From positions 1 through 64,000 of the forward strand of contig FWCC01000078.1 in the NCBI GenBank assembly GCA_900169235.1: DNA of 64,000 nucleotides, given 5' to 3'. Shown piece by piece: positions 1 through 11,289 of the stretch. This DNA is from Zarea fungicola (taxonomy: Eukaryota; Ascomycota; Sordariomycetes; Hypocreales; Cordycipitaceae). Below the pieces are notes generated by a model. It saw nothing but the letters and a program-made list of their open reading frames with translations, did not search any database and was not told the origin of the DNA. A program made the translations under genes and the position numbers. Position 1 is the first letter of the stretch; every line of letters begins with the position of its first letter.

Positions 1-689
1 AAAAAAAAAAAAAAAAAAGATCAGCATTGGCTCTACCAATCGCCGCCTACCAAATGCCTGCCCGCCAATTGCCCGCCCAAACCGCCTCTCACTCCCTTCT
101 CTTCCTCTTCCCCTCTCCTCTCCTCTTGATCTCTCTCTCACCACATCAAACCCATCCCCCAACCAGACAACGAAGTCGACCTCTCTAGCATACCATCTGC
201 TATCTTCCCTCAAAAAACCTTTTGCCGAGTCACCATGCCTAGGGCCGTCGCTGAGCTGTAAATCGCCCACTGCGAGCCGTTGCTGTCATCCTGGTCACGG
301 CTCGCAGTCCAGCAGTTCTTACGAGATATTCAACTATTCCACTCGACAAATCGTTTTTCCACAGCCCTGCCGCTCTGCCAAGCACTCGCTGCTTGCTGAT
401 TTCTGAAAGGCCTGTTTAAAGATTATACGCAATTTTATCCGCATGCCCGTCAAACGCCTGGGGCAATCAATCTACCAAAATTTTCACCTCATCTTCCGAC
501 AACCACTCTAACCACACCTACCCTCCAACCACCGTTTACTACTCACTACTCAACTCGCAACCTCGGATTAAACAAAAGCTACATTTATCTGCATTTTGAG
601 TCATTTAAAATACAATTGCTCCCTCCTCGATAGAGAAAAGTTTTTACCCATTTTTTTTTTAAAAAAGTTTTCTACGGCACATATACAAC
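1..689. other. 5' intergenic region with pyrimidine tracts
   Basis: No credible gene. The window opens on 18 A's, followed by a long CT-rich tract (about 60-180) and more C/T-rich DNA up to the first ATG. Such pyrimidine tracts are common in the promoters and 5' leaders of filamentous fungi, so this is probably the promoter and leader of the gene at 690. The A-run touches the window edge, so its full length is unknown. Confidence 0.6.
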
Positions 690-2519
690 ATGTCTCGCAA
701 CGTTCGAAAAAAGCCTTCGGCTGCCCCCAAACGCAGCAAACGCCGCGACTCGGATACCACTTCCGCCTCCTCTATTGACCTCTCCGACGACGATGGCTAC
801 TCGGCCGTCGAAGACATTACCGACTCGGAAGACGACGACGAGGAAGATGTCGCTGCGGTCGAGGAGGAAAATATCCGTGTAGAGGCCATTCATGCTCCTC
901 AATCCTCTCCTCGACCGCTCTCTGATGATGACGACGACGACGACGAAGAAGAAGAAGCAGAAGCAGAAGACGCAGAAGAAGACCAAGAAGACGACGATGC
1001 TGATTCCGACCAAGAAATCAGCATCGACAGGTCGACCGAAGGCAACCTCGACCTCGACGACGCTGATGAACAAACCAGCTGGGCCGGCATCGTCTCCGAC
1101 GCAGACGACAACCAATTATCCGACTTTTACAATGATGCCACCGTCTTTGCCCTAGATACTACCGTCGAGCGCCATGTCCGCTTCGATGTGCCTTCCAGCG
1201 ACTCCGACTCTACCGACACCGAGGACGACGACCATGGTGATCTCTTCCCAGACATTTTCGTCTCCCAAAATTCCCTCGACCCGGCCTTCCGCAAAGAGAT
1301 TGAGAATGATGTCGATGACGACTCGTCCGGCTCTGGCACCTTTTGGGACTACTCCGGCCAGCATGACGCCGACGACGCCGACGACTCGGATGCCGAGGAG
1401 ATTATTCGCCGCCTCTCCGACGACGAAACCCCAACAGCCACTCCCATGAACAAATCCATAAAGTCCGAGATTGACATTGACATGACCCCAACCTTTGACA
1501 CCCTCCAAGACCTCGACGGCTATGAAAGTGAGTCCTGCCACATGCGGGACCTAACCATGATGACATGCTAACACGTATCCCCAGCCGATGGTGATACCAC
1601 CGAGGATGACTCTCCAGAGCCCCCAGTCCGCAGAAAGACAAGACGGCCCTCCATTGCCGTCAGTGAGATTGAAATGACAGACTCGGAATCCGAGCCTGTA
1701 AAGAACCAGCGGGGCCAACCGCGTGTCGGCCGCTTCAAGCTTGACCGCTCTGACAAGAAGCCCATTGCTGTTCTCAACCCCCTCACCCGCAAAATGATGA
1801 TCTTTACCCCTCACCGACGCCATCAACTGGATCTCTCGCCCGAGCAGTTCAACTTTCCCTGGCCCATGGAGGACCAAACCTCGCCTCTCCTCAGCAACTC
1901 TGCCAACATGATGCTGAGTGCCATGTTTTCCTCAAACACCTTTGGCGACTTTGTCAATCCTCAGACCATGGGACCGGCCGAGGCCTTTTTCCCTTTTCCC
2001 ACCGAGGGTGTCAACGCCGATGGCGGCTCTTCCAGCTTTGAGGGCGATGATGACGACGCCGAGAAGAATCTTGACATTAGTGATTTCATCACCTGGGATG
2101 AGGGTGACTCGTCTGGTGAGGAAGACGAAAACGGCAACTGGCAGCCTTCCTCTGCCCCTATGCGCCCCATGACGGCTTCCAGCGAGGTAGATGCCCACGC
2201 CCACATCAATTCGGAGACGGTCGGCGCCTTTCGCCGCAACCAGATCAACCAGCAGTTGATTCTGAGCAACCAAGCCACCCAGGACTCGCTTGCCTTTAGT
2301 GGCCCCTACAACTACACGGCGCTCAAGGGCCTCAAGTCGGACCGGTTCGATACGGCGGGCATTCCACTCACGCCCATCCGCCGGCACAAGAAGCAGATGA
2401 GCGACATTACCCGCAGCCCTCTGGAGAATGCCTCGGCCAAGCGTAAGGCCTCGGGTGAGCACACCGGCAGCCACAAGCGACACCGCAGCATTTCGGATGT
2501 CAATATGCTACGAATTTAA
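690..2519 (+). CDS. Acidic, disordered conserved fungal protein (function unknown)
   Basis: Two exons, 690..1527 and 1585..2519. The 57-bp intron has a GTGAGT donor and a CCCAG acceptor and splices in phase, giving 590 residues. The N-terminal half is dominated by Asp/Glu/Ser runs, including an almost pure D/E block near residues 76-110 and repeated SDSDSTDTED-like stretches, with a basic N-terminus of the MSRNVRKKP type. The C-terminal half has short ordered-looking islands (around IFTPHRRHQLDLSPEQFNFP) and ends in a basic segment rich in Lys, Arg and His. There is no signal peptide or membrane segment. The composition suggests a nuclear or chromatin-associated protein, which is inference; I recognise no domain. 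The in-frame junction and consistent codon use across both exons make the gene itself secure. Confidence 0.85.
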
Positions 2520-3198
2520 CGCACGTAATCTTGGATGTATTGCATGTGATGCAGATATGCAGATTGCAAACCAAGAAAAAAACGACCGAGGACGGCGTAG
2601 CTCTGCTAGTCAAGACTACCCCTGGCCTCGCATGGACGTGATCCGCAGCGATTCTTTTTTTTTTTTTTCCTTTCCTTTCCTTTGGAATTTCCTTTCTTTC
2701 CTTGTGTTTAATTGTCAACCAATGGCCAGCGGCCTATTTTTGCTATACATGATGTGTATGTCCATTTCTTGCCAATTTGCCATTGTTTTTGGAAAGAGGT
2801 AAAGCTTGCTTGGACAGGCTCGTACACAGTCTACTTGGGACGAGCTCCCCCGGAGGGTGCAACAGGGAAAGGATGTGATTTGTAGATGGACGTTTCTCTA
2901 CTGTTTCTCTCTGCTATTTCCCTCAACTGTTTTTTTCTTTCCTTTGCTGACGACAACGAAACTGGACACAAATTCTACGAAAAGTGTTTTTGGTAGCGAT
3001 GGATATGGGTATATCCTTGTACTTGTCACTAGCCTGTACGAATCAACTGATGATGTTTAATATGAAGTGCGTAAAGTGTGTAAAGTGAAGTGAAGACCAT
3101 GTTTGTAAAGACTCGTATAATTAGACTGTTTATATTCTTTTCATTATAATCCCGCTAAAGACTCTTTATATTCCTTCATTATAATCCCGCTAAATAGA
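2520..3198. other. Intergenic, convergent 3' ends
   Basis: No gene seen. This is the shared 3' region of the acidic-protein gene (plus strand) and SEC11 (minus strand). It contains a T-run at about 2655-2668 and CTTTCC-rich sequence. Confidence 0.5.
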
Positions 3199-3837
3199 CT
3201 ACTCCCTCTGCAGCACAACCAAAAGACCCATGATGCCCAGCATGGCCGTCTTCATCCAGGGGTGCTCCGAGAGCATAATGGTGACGTAGCCGACAAAGGG
3301 GACGTAGCCGACGACGCTGCCAATAATGTCCTGGCGCTCGAGGTAGTCCTGCCCGCGGGCGTAGAGTTCGGTGTCGTCGGCGGCGTTGTTGTCGCCTTTG
3401 GTGAGTAGTTTTGCCTTGTCCCTGCATGACGTTAGACTTCCTTCTTCATACCAGCCATGATTGGTAAAGGAAGACATACCCTGAGCCAAACTTGCGCACC
3501 ACTCTGTGGACAATGGGAATGTCCTTGCCCTTGACATTGTAGACGACGACCTCGCCGACGGCCGTCTCGGTGAGCAGATTGCGGTTCCAGAGGAGGAGCA
3601 GGTCGCCGCGCTGAAAGGCGGGCTCCATGCTGCCGGAGAGGACGACGACGATGGGTGATGGCGAGTCGCTGACTACGGAGAGGCCTTTCCACATCTAAAA
3701 AAAAGTTAGCAAGTCATTATCCCTTTTTACCATTGTTCCAAGAGTCTTGGCCGTACCATGAATGCAGAGGATAGAATTAGGGCAAAGTTGAGAATCTGCG
3801 CGGCCGCTTGCCGGGGGTTCCCGAGGCTGGAGAGCAT
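3199..3837 (-). CDS. SEC11: Signal peptidase complex catalytic subunit SEC11
   Basis: Three exons on the minus strand: 3757..3837, 3480..3694 and 3199..3421, with introns of 62 and 58 bp, giving 172 residues, the usual SEC11 length. It is an S26 serine endopeptidase of the ER membrane that removes signal peptides. The catalytic Ser49 sits in SGSMEP and His90 in VHRVV; eukaryotic S26B enzymes use His where bacteria use Lys. An N-terminal hydrophobic anchor ([13 protein letters not shown]) precedes the catalytic domain, TKGDNN and the DD pair near the active site are present, and the C-terminal membrane segment is [15 protein letters not shown]. The start at 3837 gives the short N-terminus normal for fungi ([10 protein letters not shown]). 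The first intron falls between two ATG codons. Nothing appears broken. Confidence 0.95.
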
Positions 3838-4443
3838 GGCGAATGTGTATTTCGAGCGTCGTCTAATCCGTCGGACACTGTTTCGGCTCGAGAGTAGGTG
3901 TATGGGTGGTGAATTGGGCGGGCGACGCGTAGCTTGGGGTAGCTTTATTGTCGAGAAAGTGTCGCGGGCGGCTTCAGGACAAGGTGTGCTCTACGGGCGC
4001 ACGGACCACTTGCATAGCTGTCCTCGATGGCCCCGCCACGACATCTCACAGTGCTTGATGAGTCCAATATTTCGAGGCAAGATGGGCAAGGATAATTATG
4101 TTTTTTTTCTAATTGTTTTCTCAGATATATGATTAAATTTGTAGATTTAATTTTCAATTTTCAAGTAGACTTTCTCTCAACTGTGCAGTCGGTGCGGAGT
4201 TGGCAGCATGCAACAACCAGCAGCCTATGTAAGTGGCAGGCACGAAGTGGCAGCTGCCCGACAAACACCAACAACCGGCTTCTCTTATATCTCTCCCTCC
4301 CATCTTCCCTCCCTCTCTCTCCATCTCCAACATTCTCAATCACCCGCGATTGTGCGGTTTGCTGTGACGCCATTCTCCAGTTATCGTCTGCCACATCTCA
4401 GTGCATCTTCCGTACTCATCATTACGTCTCGTACACTTACACC
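3838..4443. other. Divergent promoter region between SEC11 and the AIG1-like gene
   Basis: About 600 bp between two divergent starts with no gene seen. An AT-rich patch lies at about 4095-4170, and CT-rich sequence at 4285-4340 lies just upstream of the plus-strand ATG at 4444. Confidence 0.5.
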
Positions 4444-5614
4444 ATGCCTCTCGATACGACTCCCCTCCTCGCCGCCGTCGGCAGTCTCCCCGGGTCCAAT
4501 ATTCTGCAAGACCATGTAACAGTTTCCATCTCAATTTTAATGCAAAAGCTAACGTTTGACCAGCCCGCGTTTCTTCGTGCCAGCCACTCACCATGGAACT
4601 GGATCCCCCAGCGACTGCTGGTCAAACTCCGTGGCCTCGTGGTCGCCTACCTCACCGGCTCTGGCTGCATGTCGCTGTACTACAAGCTCACCGAGTTTAC
4701 TGATCACCCCAAGCTGTACCTTCTCTTTCATTTCGGATCACTGAGTTTCCTCATTACCCTCATTTACCATTTAATCACTTTTGTAAGTCGCTGAAACTCT
4801 TTTTTCTGGATCGCTCTCTGAACGGTTGCTGACCGAGTCTCAGTCGTGGACATTTACGCATTTGTACTACCCGGCCATTGAAGGCGTCGAGGGCGCTGTC
4901 GAGTCCTAGATTGTCCGCTGCATGTCTCTGCCTTCCAACATGGGGAGTCTCCGAAAACAATTCTACTTTACAATGTTTTACACGACGACGTCTTGCTTCG
5001 CCTTTATGAATGCCATCTCGTACTGGCTGGTAACGCTACCACACAATCCAAAGGCTACAATTGAGGGAGGGCCCTGTACGTTGACGTCTTGGACATGGCA
5101 CGCCGGTTGATGCTAACAATGTTATGCAGTCACGGAGCTGTTTGGGATTGGGTGGTTCAAGAATTTTGCCCTCTTCAACCTGTACGGTGCACCGGCTATT
5201 GTCATGATTATTGAAACACTATTCTTCAATAGCATCAAGCGACCACAGGTATGCAGCTAATGACATTATCAAAACAAACGTTGACATGACGTTGTAGGCA
5301 CTCGGATCGCACATCTTTGGAGTGTCGTCGCTTTCTGGATTGTATCTTGGGTGGGCGGCTCTTGGTGGCTACGTCACAGGCTGCTTTCCATTTTACTGGC
5401 TCAACCCTCTCTACGTCGGATCGCTCGAGGCCGTGATTGCTTACTGCATGGGATTCGTCTGTCTCGCTCCGCTGTGTAGGTGCTCCCGTTGTTCAGATAC
5501 AAGATTTTACTGACAATTGTAGCATTTGTGTTGAAGCAGGGCTTTATCGGCCTGCGCGAGGGACTGACGAATGCGCCTTTGCGTATGAGGGAGGTTGTTC
5601 GAGAGACGTATTGA
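4444..5614 (+). CDS. Multi-pass membrane protein, FAR-17a/AIG1-like, with an in-frame TAG
   Basis: Six exons: 4444..4515, 4564..4782, 4844..5075, 5130..5248, 5298..5475 and 5523..5614. All introns are 47-61 bp, and the frame stays consistent over 303 codons plus stop. About six hydrophobic helices are visible. The LFNLYGAPAIVMIIE stretch and the later TGCFPFYWL stretch recall the His/Pro and TG-x-P-Y/F elements of the FAR-17a/AIG1 fatty-acid-ester hydrolase family, a tentative assignment. The oddity is a TAG at 4907-4909, in frame in exon 3 and flanked on both sides by protein-like sequence. A single transition from CAG or TGG would create it. If exon 3 instead begins at 4910, using that TAG as the acceptor (127-bp intron), the frame stays open but about 21 codons are lost. 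The gene is therefore either freshly broken, alternatively spliced, or affected by a sequence error. Confidence 0.7.
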
Positions 5615-6785
5615 AACGGGGTGACGGGTTGGCGGTTGCGGTGGCGTCGCTGATGTCTGCAAAGGAGGAACGCAAGAGCCCTATGTCCAATCTGAACCTA
5701 GACAGCTTTAAAAAGTAGACTTTTAAATATTCTATTCCCTTCATTCTACGAGTATGTGGGTTGATGCAAGATTGTCGTGTGATGTGGCTTGATGGCTCCA
5801 CTGAGTGAAATTCATGATTGACCTGGGCGATGGAGGGCAGCGTGCTTTTCATTTCATGACTAGCGGATGAGGACGGCAAGTGAATTGAAGGGCGAATAAT
5901 GCTGCTTTGGACAGTTTGATGAAATGTTGTCCATTTTCCAATATTTTCATATTCGAGTCTTGGCAATGGGTCGCTGTCGGTTCAGTTCTAGCCCATCCGT
6001 CCATCGTGGACTACAGCTGAGATGGACCAAAATAGCAACCGTGTCTCTGCTCAGCCCCCTTGATCATGAGCCAAGAAAGAAAATCTTTTAACCTTGTCGC
6101 AAACCCCTGGCGGCGGCGGCCGGTGGCTTGCTTCATTAGCGGCGACAACTGCCTGCCATTGGCGCTGGACCGTTGGTGGGTGGGTTCGGTTAACGTAGCG
6201 CCGAAGGGCCTGAGTCACTTTACTGTATTCTAATCACAGCCCTGCCAACCTGCCTGTCCAAGGTGCTGTAAAGGCCGGCTTACAGGCCAACAGCGCTGCA
6301 CCAGTACAGTCCAGAGTAGGTACGGAGTCGGTTTCCGCTATTTCCAGGCAGGGCCGCCGCTAACAAGGGCAAATCAGGCTGCGCTATACCGGCTTTGGTC
6401 TGATGGCCCGCTGAGCGACGCCCTAAGAGGCCCCCTTGGATCTAATTTCTTTAATTTTTGCCTCTATCTCGTTTTTGGCAAGGCACGACCTTGGTTCGCC
6501 CGTGGTTGCCTCGTCGGAACACGAGGGGGCGAAGAGAAAAAAGTACAACTTCCACACAACACTCACAAAATTAAAGACGGTATTGCCGTAGCCATTCGTT
6601 CAAAAGGCCATTCTGGGCCCAGTCACTCGTTCTTTTCGCCTTGTTTTGTTTCTTTGGCACTTCAGGGCCATTACACTCGTTTGCAACCGACGACAATCGT
6701 TAACAGCGTCAATCGTTGACCGCTCACGACGACAAACGGCAACCGTCTCATTGCTCCCCATCGCCAAACAGAGAATCTCGCGGAC
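5615..6785. other. Long intergenic region
   Basis: About 1.2 kb with no supported gene on either strand. It contains GC-rich patches (for example 6108-6180) and C/T-rich sequence before the ATG at 6786. It is probably the promoter and leader of the 705-residue membrane-protein gene. Confidence 0.5.
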
Positions 6786-8903
6786 ATGAGCGCACAGGCG
6801 CCCGAGCAGGCTTCCCACCTGCCAACTGTCCATGAGTACGGCCAGCGAGCATTCCCGGAATCTGCTGCTGGTCCTGCCGTCGCTGGACCCTCACAGCCAA
6901 CCCAAGTCTCTCCACAGACTTCAGAGGCAACGCCTGCGACACGACAAGCTGAGCCAGTCAGCCCCGAGCAGGAAACCGTCCAGGCTGCGCAACAGGAAGC
7001 CGCCGCTGGCCAGCCTAATGCCGTCGTCGCCAATGCCGCCGTCGCCAATACTGCCGACGCAGAACCGGCTCAGCCACAAGAAACGCTGCCTCCCATCACC
7101 CGCATCTGGAAATGGACCTATCTCATCGCCAGTGGCGTTATTGTCTTGCTCTCCATCATCGGCCTCGGTCTCGACGCCAAGGCCGTCACCGTTGACTACT
7201 ACAATGACGCCCTTGTCACCATCATCTTCGACATAGCGTTTGCCCTCTATGCCTTGACTATTGTCTTTGTCTCCATCGAAGTCACTGTCCGCGCCGTCAA
7301 CAAATGGGAGCAGGGCATCCATCCCGCCGTCCACACGGCCATATGGCTCGTTTCCTGGCTCATCTACGCCGCTCTCGTCATAATCTTTGCCCTGCTCATT
7401 TCTTTTGACCGCCGATATGCCGACGACGACTACTACGACGATGACTACCACGGCTACAGCCGCGACCCCTACTTTGTCGCCCAGCTCGTCTTTTCCTCCC
7501 TTCTACTCGTCGGCACCTTTTTCCTCTTCGTCCTTTCCTGCATGGAGACACAGGCCTACAATCTCCGCATGAGCGCTCCCGCCGCTCTCGACGCCACCGG
7601 CACCATGGCTTCCAATTATTACGACCACCGTGCCTGGCGCAAGACCAAGCTGGTCCTGAGCATCATGGTCATCGTGGCTGGCATCATTGGCCTCGCCATT
7701 GGCGTCTCACTTGTCCAGTATGTCAATGTCAGAGATGCCGGCCTCATCTTCCCCGCCTGTGCCGCCGTTTTGATCCTGCCCATTGGCTGGGCCATTGCCG
7801 ATGTCTGCTTCTCTGTTTGTGGCAAGACCCGTCGCAAACTTCTCCAGGGCATGGCCCCCGGTGCCCACGTTGGCATGTGGCTCATTTCATGGATTGCCAT
7901 CTCCATCATCGCCGGCATCCTCACCACCTATGCCACGATACTCATCTCTGACTGTCGCTACGATCCAAATGGCAACATGCGCCGCTCCGTCGCCATGACT
8001 GGCCTCGCTCCTCACTCCGTTGCCGTCCTTGACGCCGCCATTGTTCCCAGGGACATTCGCGACCTCAGCGGCGGTGCTGGCGGCTTCCCAACCAGTACCC
8101 TTCCCACCTCCACGACGACTCACAACACACTGGTGCCCGCTGCCACGTCCACCACCAGCACCCGTGTCTTTGGCCGTCCCCAGACTACTCCCACCCCCAG
8201 CCCAGATCCATTCGGAGACGACCCATATGATCCCTATGGCGATGATCCGTATGGTGATGACCCGTATGACAACGATCCTTATAGCAGCCCGTACAACCGT
8301 GGCTCTGGCAGCGGCTCGTCAAGCAGTGGATCTGGCGGCTCATCCAGCAGTGGATCTGGCGGCTCATCCAGCAGTGGATCTGGCGGCTCATCCAGCAGTG
8401 GCTCTGGCAGCTCATCCAGCAGTGGCTCTGGCGGCTCATCTAGCAGTGGCTCTGGCAGCAGCTCATCAAGCAGAAATCCTTATAGCGATTATCCGTACGG
8501 CTACGGCCCCAACTCCGGCTACGAAGATGACAGCCGAAACTGCATCACCGATGCCATGGTTGGCCCCATCATCGCCACCTGCGTCTTTGTCTGGATCGTC
8601 TTTCTCCTCTCCTTTATTCTCTTTGTCGCTGGCTGCTCCGACACGTATCTGCGCAACCGACGCCCTTCACCCTCGGTCGTTTACGTCGCCGTCCAACCCC
8701 TGCCCTATGGCCAGTACCCTACCCAGCCAATCTATGCAGCCGCCCCAATGGCTGCGCAAGAGAAGCAGCCCATTTACGCAGGTGCACCAATGGCTGGCAA
8801 CCTGAATCAGCCCATGATGCAGGCTCCTCCTTTAGCTCCCATGCAGCAGCCCCAGCCTGGCCCTCAGGGCGGTGTGGTTGAGTATTATGGCACGGCTCGG
8901 TAG
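6786..8903 (+). CDS. Eight-TM membrane protein with disordered Ser/Gly linker
   Basis: A single uninterrupted reading frame of 705 codons. Residues 1-105 are a Pro/Ala/Gln-rich disordered tail. Four hydrophobic segments follow (about 108-131, 140-168, 182-206, 227-252), then four more (about 287-313, 320-346, 358-386, 590-625). Each set starts with a W-x(3)-K/T-type basic boundary, so the protein looks like two four-TM modules in tandem. The last two helices are separated by about 200 disordered residues containing DDPYGDDPY-type acidic repeats and SSSSGSGG repeats. The C-terminus is Pro/Gln/Met-rich with a PIYA repeat. There is no signal peptide and no catalytic motif. The topology resembles MARVEL-type or other plasma-membrane scaffold proteins, but I cannot assign a family. 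The absence of introns at this length is notable. Confidence 0.85.
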   Translation: MSAQAPEQASHLPTVHEYGQRAFPESAAGPAVAGPSQPTQVSPQTSEATPATRQAEPVSPEQETVQAAQQEAAAGQPNAVVANAAVANTADAEPAQPQETLPPITRIWKWTYLIASGVIVLLSIIGLGLDAKAVTVDYYNDALVTIIFDIAFALYALTIVFVSIEVTVRAVNKWEQGIHPAVHTAIWLVSWLIYAALVIIFALLISFDRRYADDDYYDDDYHGYSRDPYFVAQLVFSSLLLVGTFFLFVLSCMETQAYNLRMSAPAALDATGTMASNYYDHRAWRKTKLVLSIMVIVAGIIGLAIGVSLVQYVNVRDAGLIFPACAAVLILPIGWAIADVCFSVCGKTRRKLLQGMAPGAHVGMWLISWIAISIIAGILTTYATILISDCRYDPNGNMRRSVAMTGLAPHSVAVLDAAIVPRDIRDLSGGAGGFPTSTLPTSTTTHNTLVPAATSTTSTRVFGRPQTTPTPSPDPFGDDPYDPYGDDPYGDDPYDNDPYSSPYNRGSGSGSSSSGSGGSSSSGSGGSSSSGSGGSSSSGSGSSSSSGSGGSSSSGSGSSSSSRNPYSDYPYGYGPNSGYEDDSRNCITDAMVGPIIATCVFVWIVFLLSFILFVAGCSDTYLRNRRPSPSVVYVAVQPLPYGQYPTQPIYAAAPMAAQEKQPIYAGAPMAGNLNQPMMQAPPLAPMQQPQPGPQGGVVEYYGTAR
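8302..8474 (+). repeat. Coding tandem repeat, (Gly-Ser)-rich unit
   Basis: A 24-bp unit reading roughly GSGGSSSS is repeated about seven times with few differences, inside the extracellular or cytosolic linker of the 705-residue protein. Such arrays commonly vary in copy number between strains. Confidence 0.85.
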
Positions 8904-10996
8904 CAGCCCTCGCATCGCACATGATTGTACATGATTTAGCTTGCACATGCTCATCTACGGCGGATTTATTCAATTTACAGTTCAGAAGACTGGCATTTAC
9001 ATTTAAAAGACAAGGCATATGTTTTAGATACCACTAGCTTTACAGGCGCCATTCGTTTAATATTAATCATCTCGCATCCTGACCGTCTGCCATGCAAAGG
9101 TTTTCATTACAACATATGCTGAACAGCGTAGAGTTACAAGAGGTTAATAGTTGACTGTCTTCAATTGCCAACTAAGACTGCTAGCTAAACGACATCTCAA
9201 TAACCACTTTATAGAAGGCAGTAGGGGTGTAGCTTTCATAAATGGCAAATTACGTCGTTCCAAAATCCTGTGTGCGCTGCCGAAGTGAGGAGGGGAAGAA
9301 AAAAAGCTCGAAAGCGACGCCATGTCTGCCATTGATGAGAAACTCACTGAAACGCCCCAGTTAGTCTTTTATTTATGCTACAGATCCAAATTCACCTACA
9401 TAACAAAGATTCTCTACACATGTTTCGCCCTTAAATGGGCATGGGAGTTTGTCGTCGCAAGATACGAGGCTCTGCGCATTTGCGAGTGCAAAAGCCGTCA
9501 ACATGGCTGCAAGCAAGTTGAATCGCATCTTTGTGGTATTGTATCACTGGGATGTTGCAGATTCGAAACAAGAAGACGAAAATGATGAAGATTGTGAGAA
9601 CGATCCGGCGGTCTGTGCCAGTGTATCTATACTTGACAGCGGCAACAAATGCCGACTCTGGGTTGTCTTGTACCACGAGACTTTGTCTTGGGAGAGGAAT
9701 TCTTTTTTGGTGGGTATAACAGTGCTTGTATTAACCATGGTTGGTATTCCAAAGACCATTGCTTACTTGTCGGAGCATGACATTGCTTCAGCACGGCACA
9801 GTTAAAACAGAGCAGAGCTGGAACGCGGCAAAGCTGGAACGCGGCACGGAAAGTGTCACCATACATGGAGATGAAAGGGGGCGAGCCGCTTATCGTGTAT
9901 GAGACATGATGAATTCTTTTAGCACTGATTGGCGTTGGGGGAAGGCATTCCCCCCCAGTGGGCATATCCACAGAGGACAGTTACCAGCAGCGCCTTGTTG
10001 CTTCTTCTGTTGGGGGAGTAGGCTACGTTTACATCCAATGTTCCCCAGTGCTGGGCAGAGAACAACTGGGCAGGGCAAAACGTTTGTTTGACACAGCTGG
10101 GCTTGGCACAAAATGTGCCAATTGGGGAGAGCTAGGTCAGCGGTTGCTGGCCCAGACAGCTTCATTCCAAAAGAGGAAATAAGATCATCTGGTTGCAGAG
10201 CAGGGAATCTTGCAACATGAGTTTTGAGAAACAGCACACGCGCTATACCCGAGGAACCACATATCCTAGCACAGAACACTAGCGCATTAGGAGCCAGCTC
10301 TTTCGCCAGCTCCAAGCAGCTCAGGCAGCCAGCGCGGGCGGCGACGAGGAGCATCACAGGCTTCCTGGGGCTCGCGAGCCTCAGCACCAGGAACCTCACG
10401 AGCCGACACGGCCTAAGCACGTCAATTTGAGGCCATGAGAGATATGATGGCATCCCAGATGGCCTCTCTTCGACAGGAGCTTACTTGGACCTGCTTTGGG
10501 TCATAGACGACACATATAACGGCTATGCCTACTAATTTACTATATACAACGCCGGCTACCGTGTCACAGGTGGCCTATTAGGGCTTTTAGCTACCTTCCT
10601 TGCAGCTGCCTTTGCAGTAGTATTAAATTTGGTGGCAACCTTGGTGGCAGCCACTGTTAAACTAGAATTATGGTTAATTGCTTCTTTGTATTATAACCCC
10701 TATAAATTTAGGTGGAGAAAATACATGGTTGCGCTTAATTCGGTATGCGTAAAAAAGAAAAAAAGATTAAAAAGAAATCAAGTGGCAAGATTCGCTACTC
10801 CTAGTATAACGTTCAATAATTTGACAATACATTGAGGCATTACTTTTCATCAAATTCTCTGAGTAAACGTCTCTAATATGTATCTATACATAGCCGGCCT
10901 GTCTCCCACCCTGTTCTCGAAATGATTTTTCCAACTATTGCAAGCCTTTTTTTTTTTTTTTTGCCAAACTTTGCCATCTCAGCCATCAGAACAACT
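8904..10996. other. Gene-poor region with degenerate repeats
   Basis: About 2.1 kb with only short frames. At 9811-9845 a GCTGGAACGCGGCA-type unit is repeated. Around 10230-10490 a GC-richer block reads partly as protein (for example EAMRDMMASQMAS at about 10432) but is full of stops, and it is followed by TA-rich DNA (10500-10720). This looks like an old transposon or gene relic that I cannot assign. A 16-bp T-run lies at about 10948-10963. Confidence 0.4.
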
Positions 10997-11289
10997 ATGC
11001 GGTACACTATACTCGTTTTCATCCTGGCTTCTATTGTCAGCGGAGAGTTGACTTGTCCTGATACAGTTGTTATTGGGGCTTGTATATATAGACCAGGGGT
11101 GAGTTTCTTTCCATTACATGTGGTTAGCAAATGCACAGTGAACTCGAAACTTACTCGAGCATCTAGGTAAATTGTCTCAAGGATAGAGAGTGCAGCGACG
11201 GGAAAATGTGTTGCCCGCGCGGATGTAACAAAGTTTGTCTTGCCCCCGTGGAAAAGCACACGGGTCCCCATGTCGCAGTCAATGTTTAA
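10997..11289 (+). CDS. Small secreted WAP-domain (four-disulfide core) protein
   Basis: Two exons, 10997..11098 and 11167..11289, with a GTGAGT...CATCTAG intron of 68 bp in phase 0, giving 74 residues. Residues 1-16 are a clear signal peptide (MRYTILVFILASIVSG). The mature chain has eight cysteines at 20, 29, 37, 43, 49, 50, 54 and 58. The spacing C-x5-C-x5-C-C-x3-C-x3-C of the last six is exactly the whey acidic protein signature. Animal WAP proteins are protease inhibitors or antimicrobials; a role here in host or microbe interaction is inference. The start at 10997 is chosen over an upstream in-frame ATG because it places the hydrophobic core at the N-terminus; the upstream extension contains translated poly-T. 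The exon boundary falls between Cys2 and Cys3. Confidence 0.8.

Noticed and set aside
1..18. Poly-A run as a telomere or retrotransposon tail
   Set aside because: It is not a TTAGGG-type repeat, and there is no coding relic beside it; the window edge prevents more.
672..1541. Long open frames antisense to and overlapping the first gene
   Set aside because: They are shadows of the acidic repeats (poly-Val, poly-Ser or Arg-rich), with no start context or splice logic.
10224..10430. 68-codon ORF in the 10-kb region
   Set aside because: Other frames in the same DNA look equally protein-like but contain stops; best treated as a relic.
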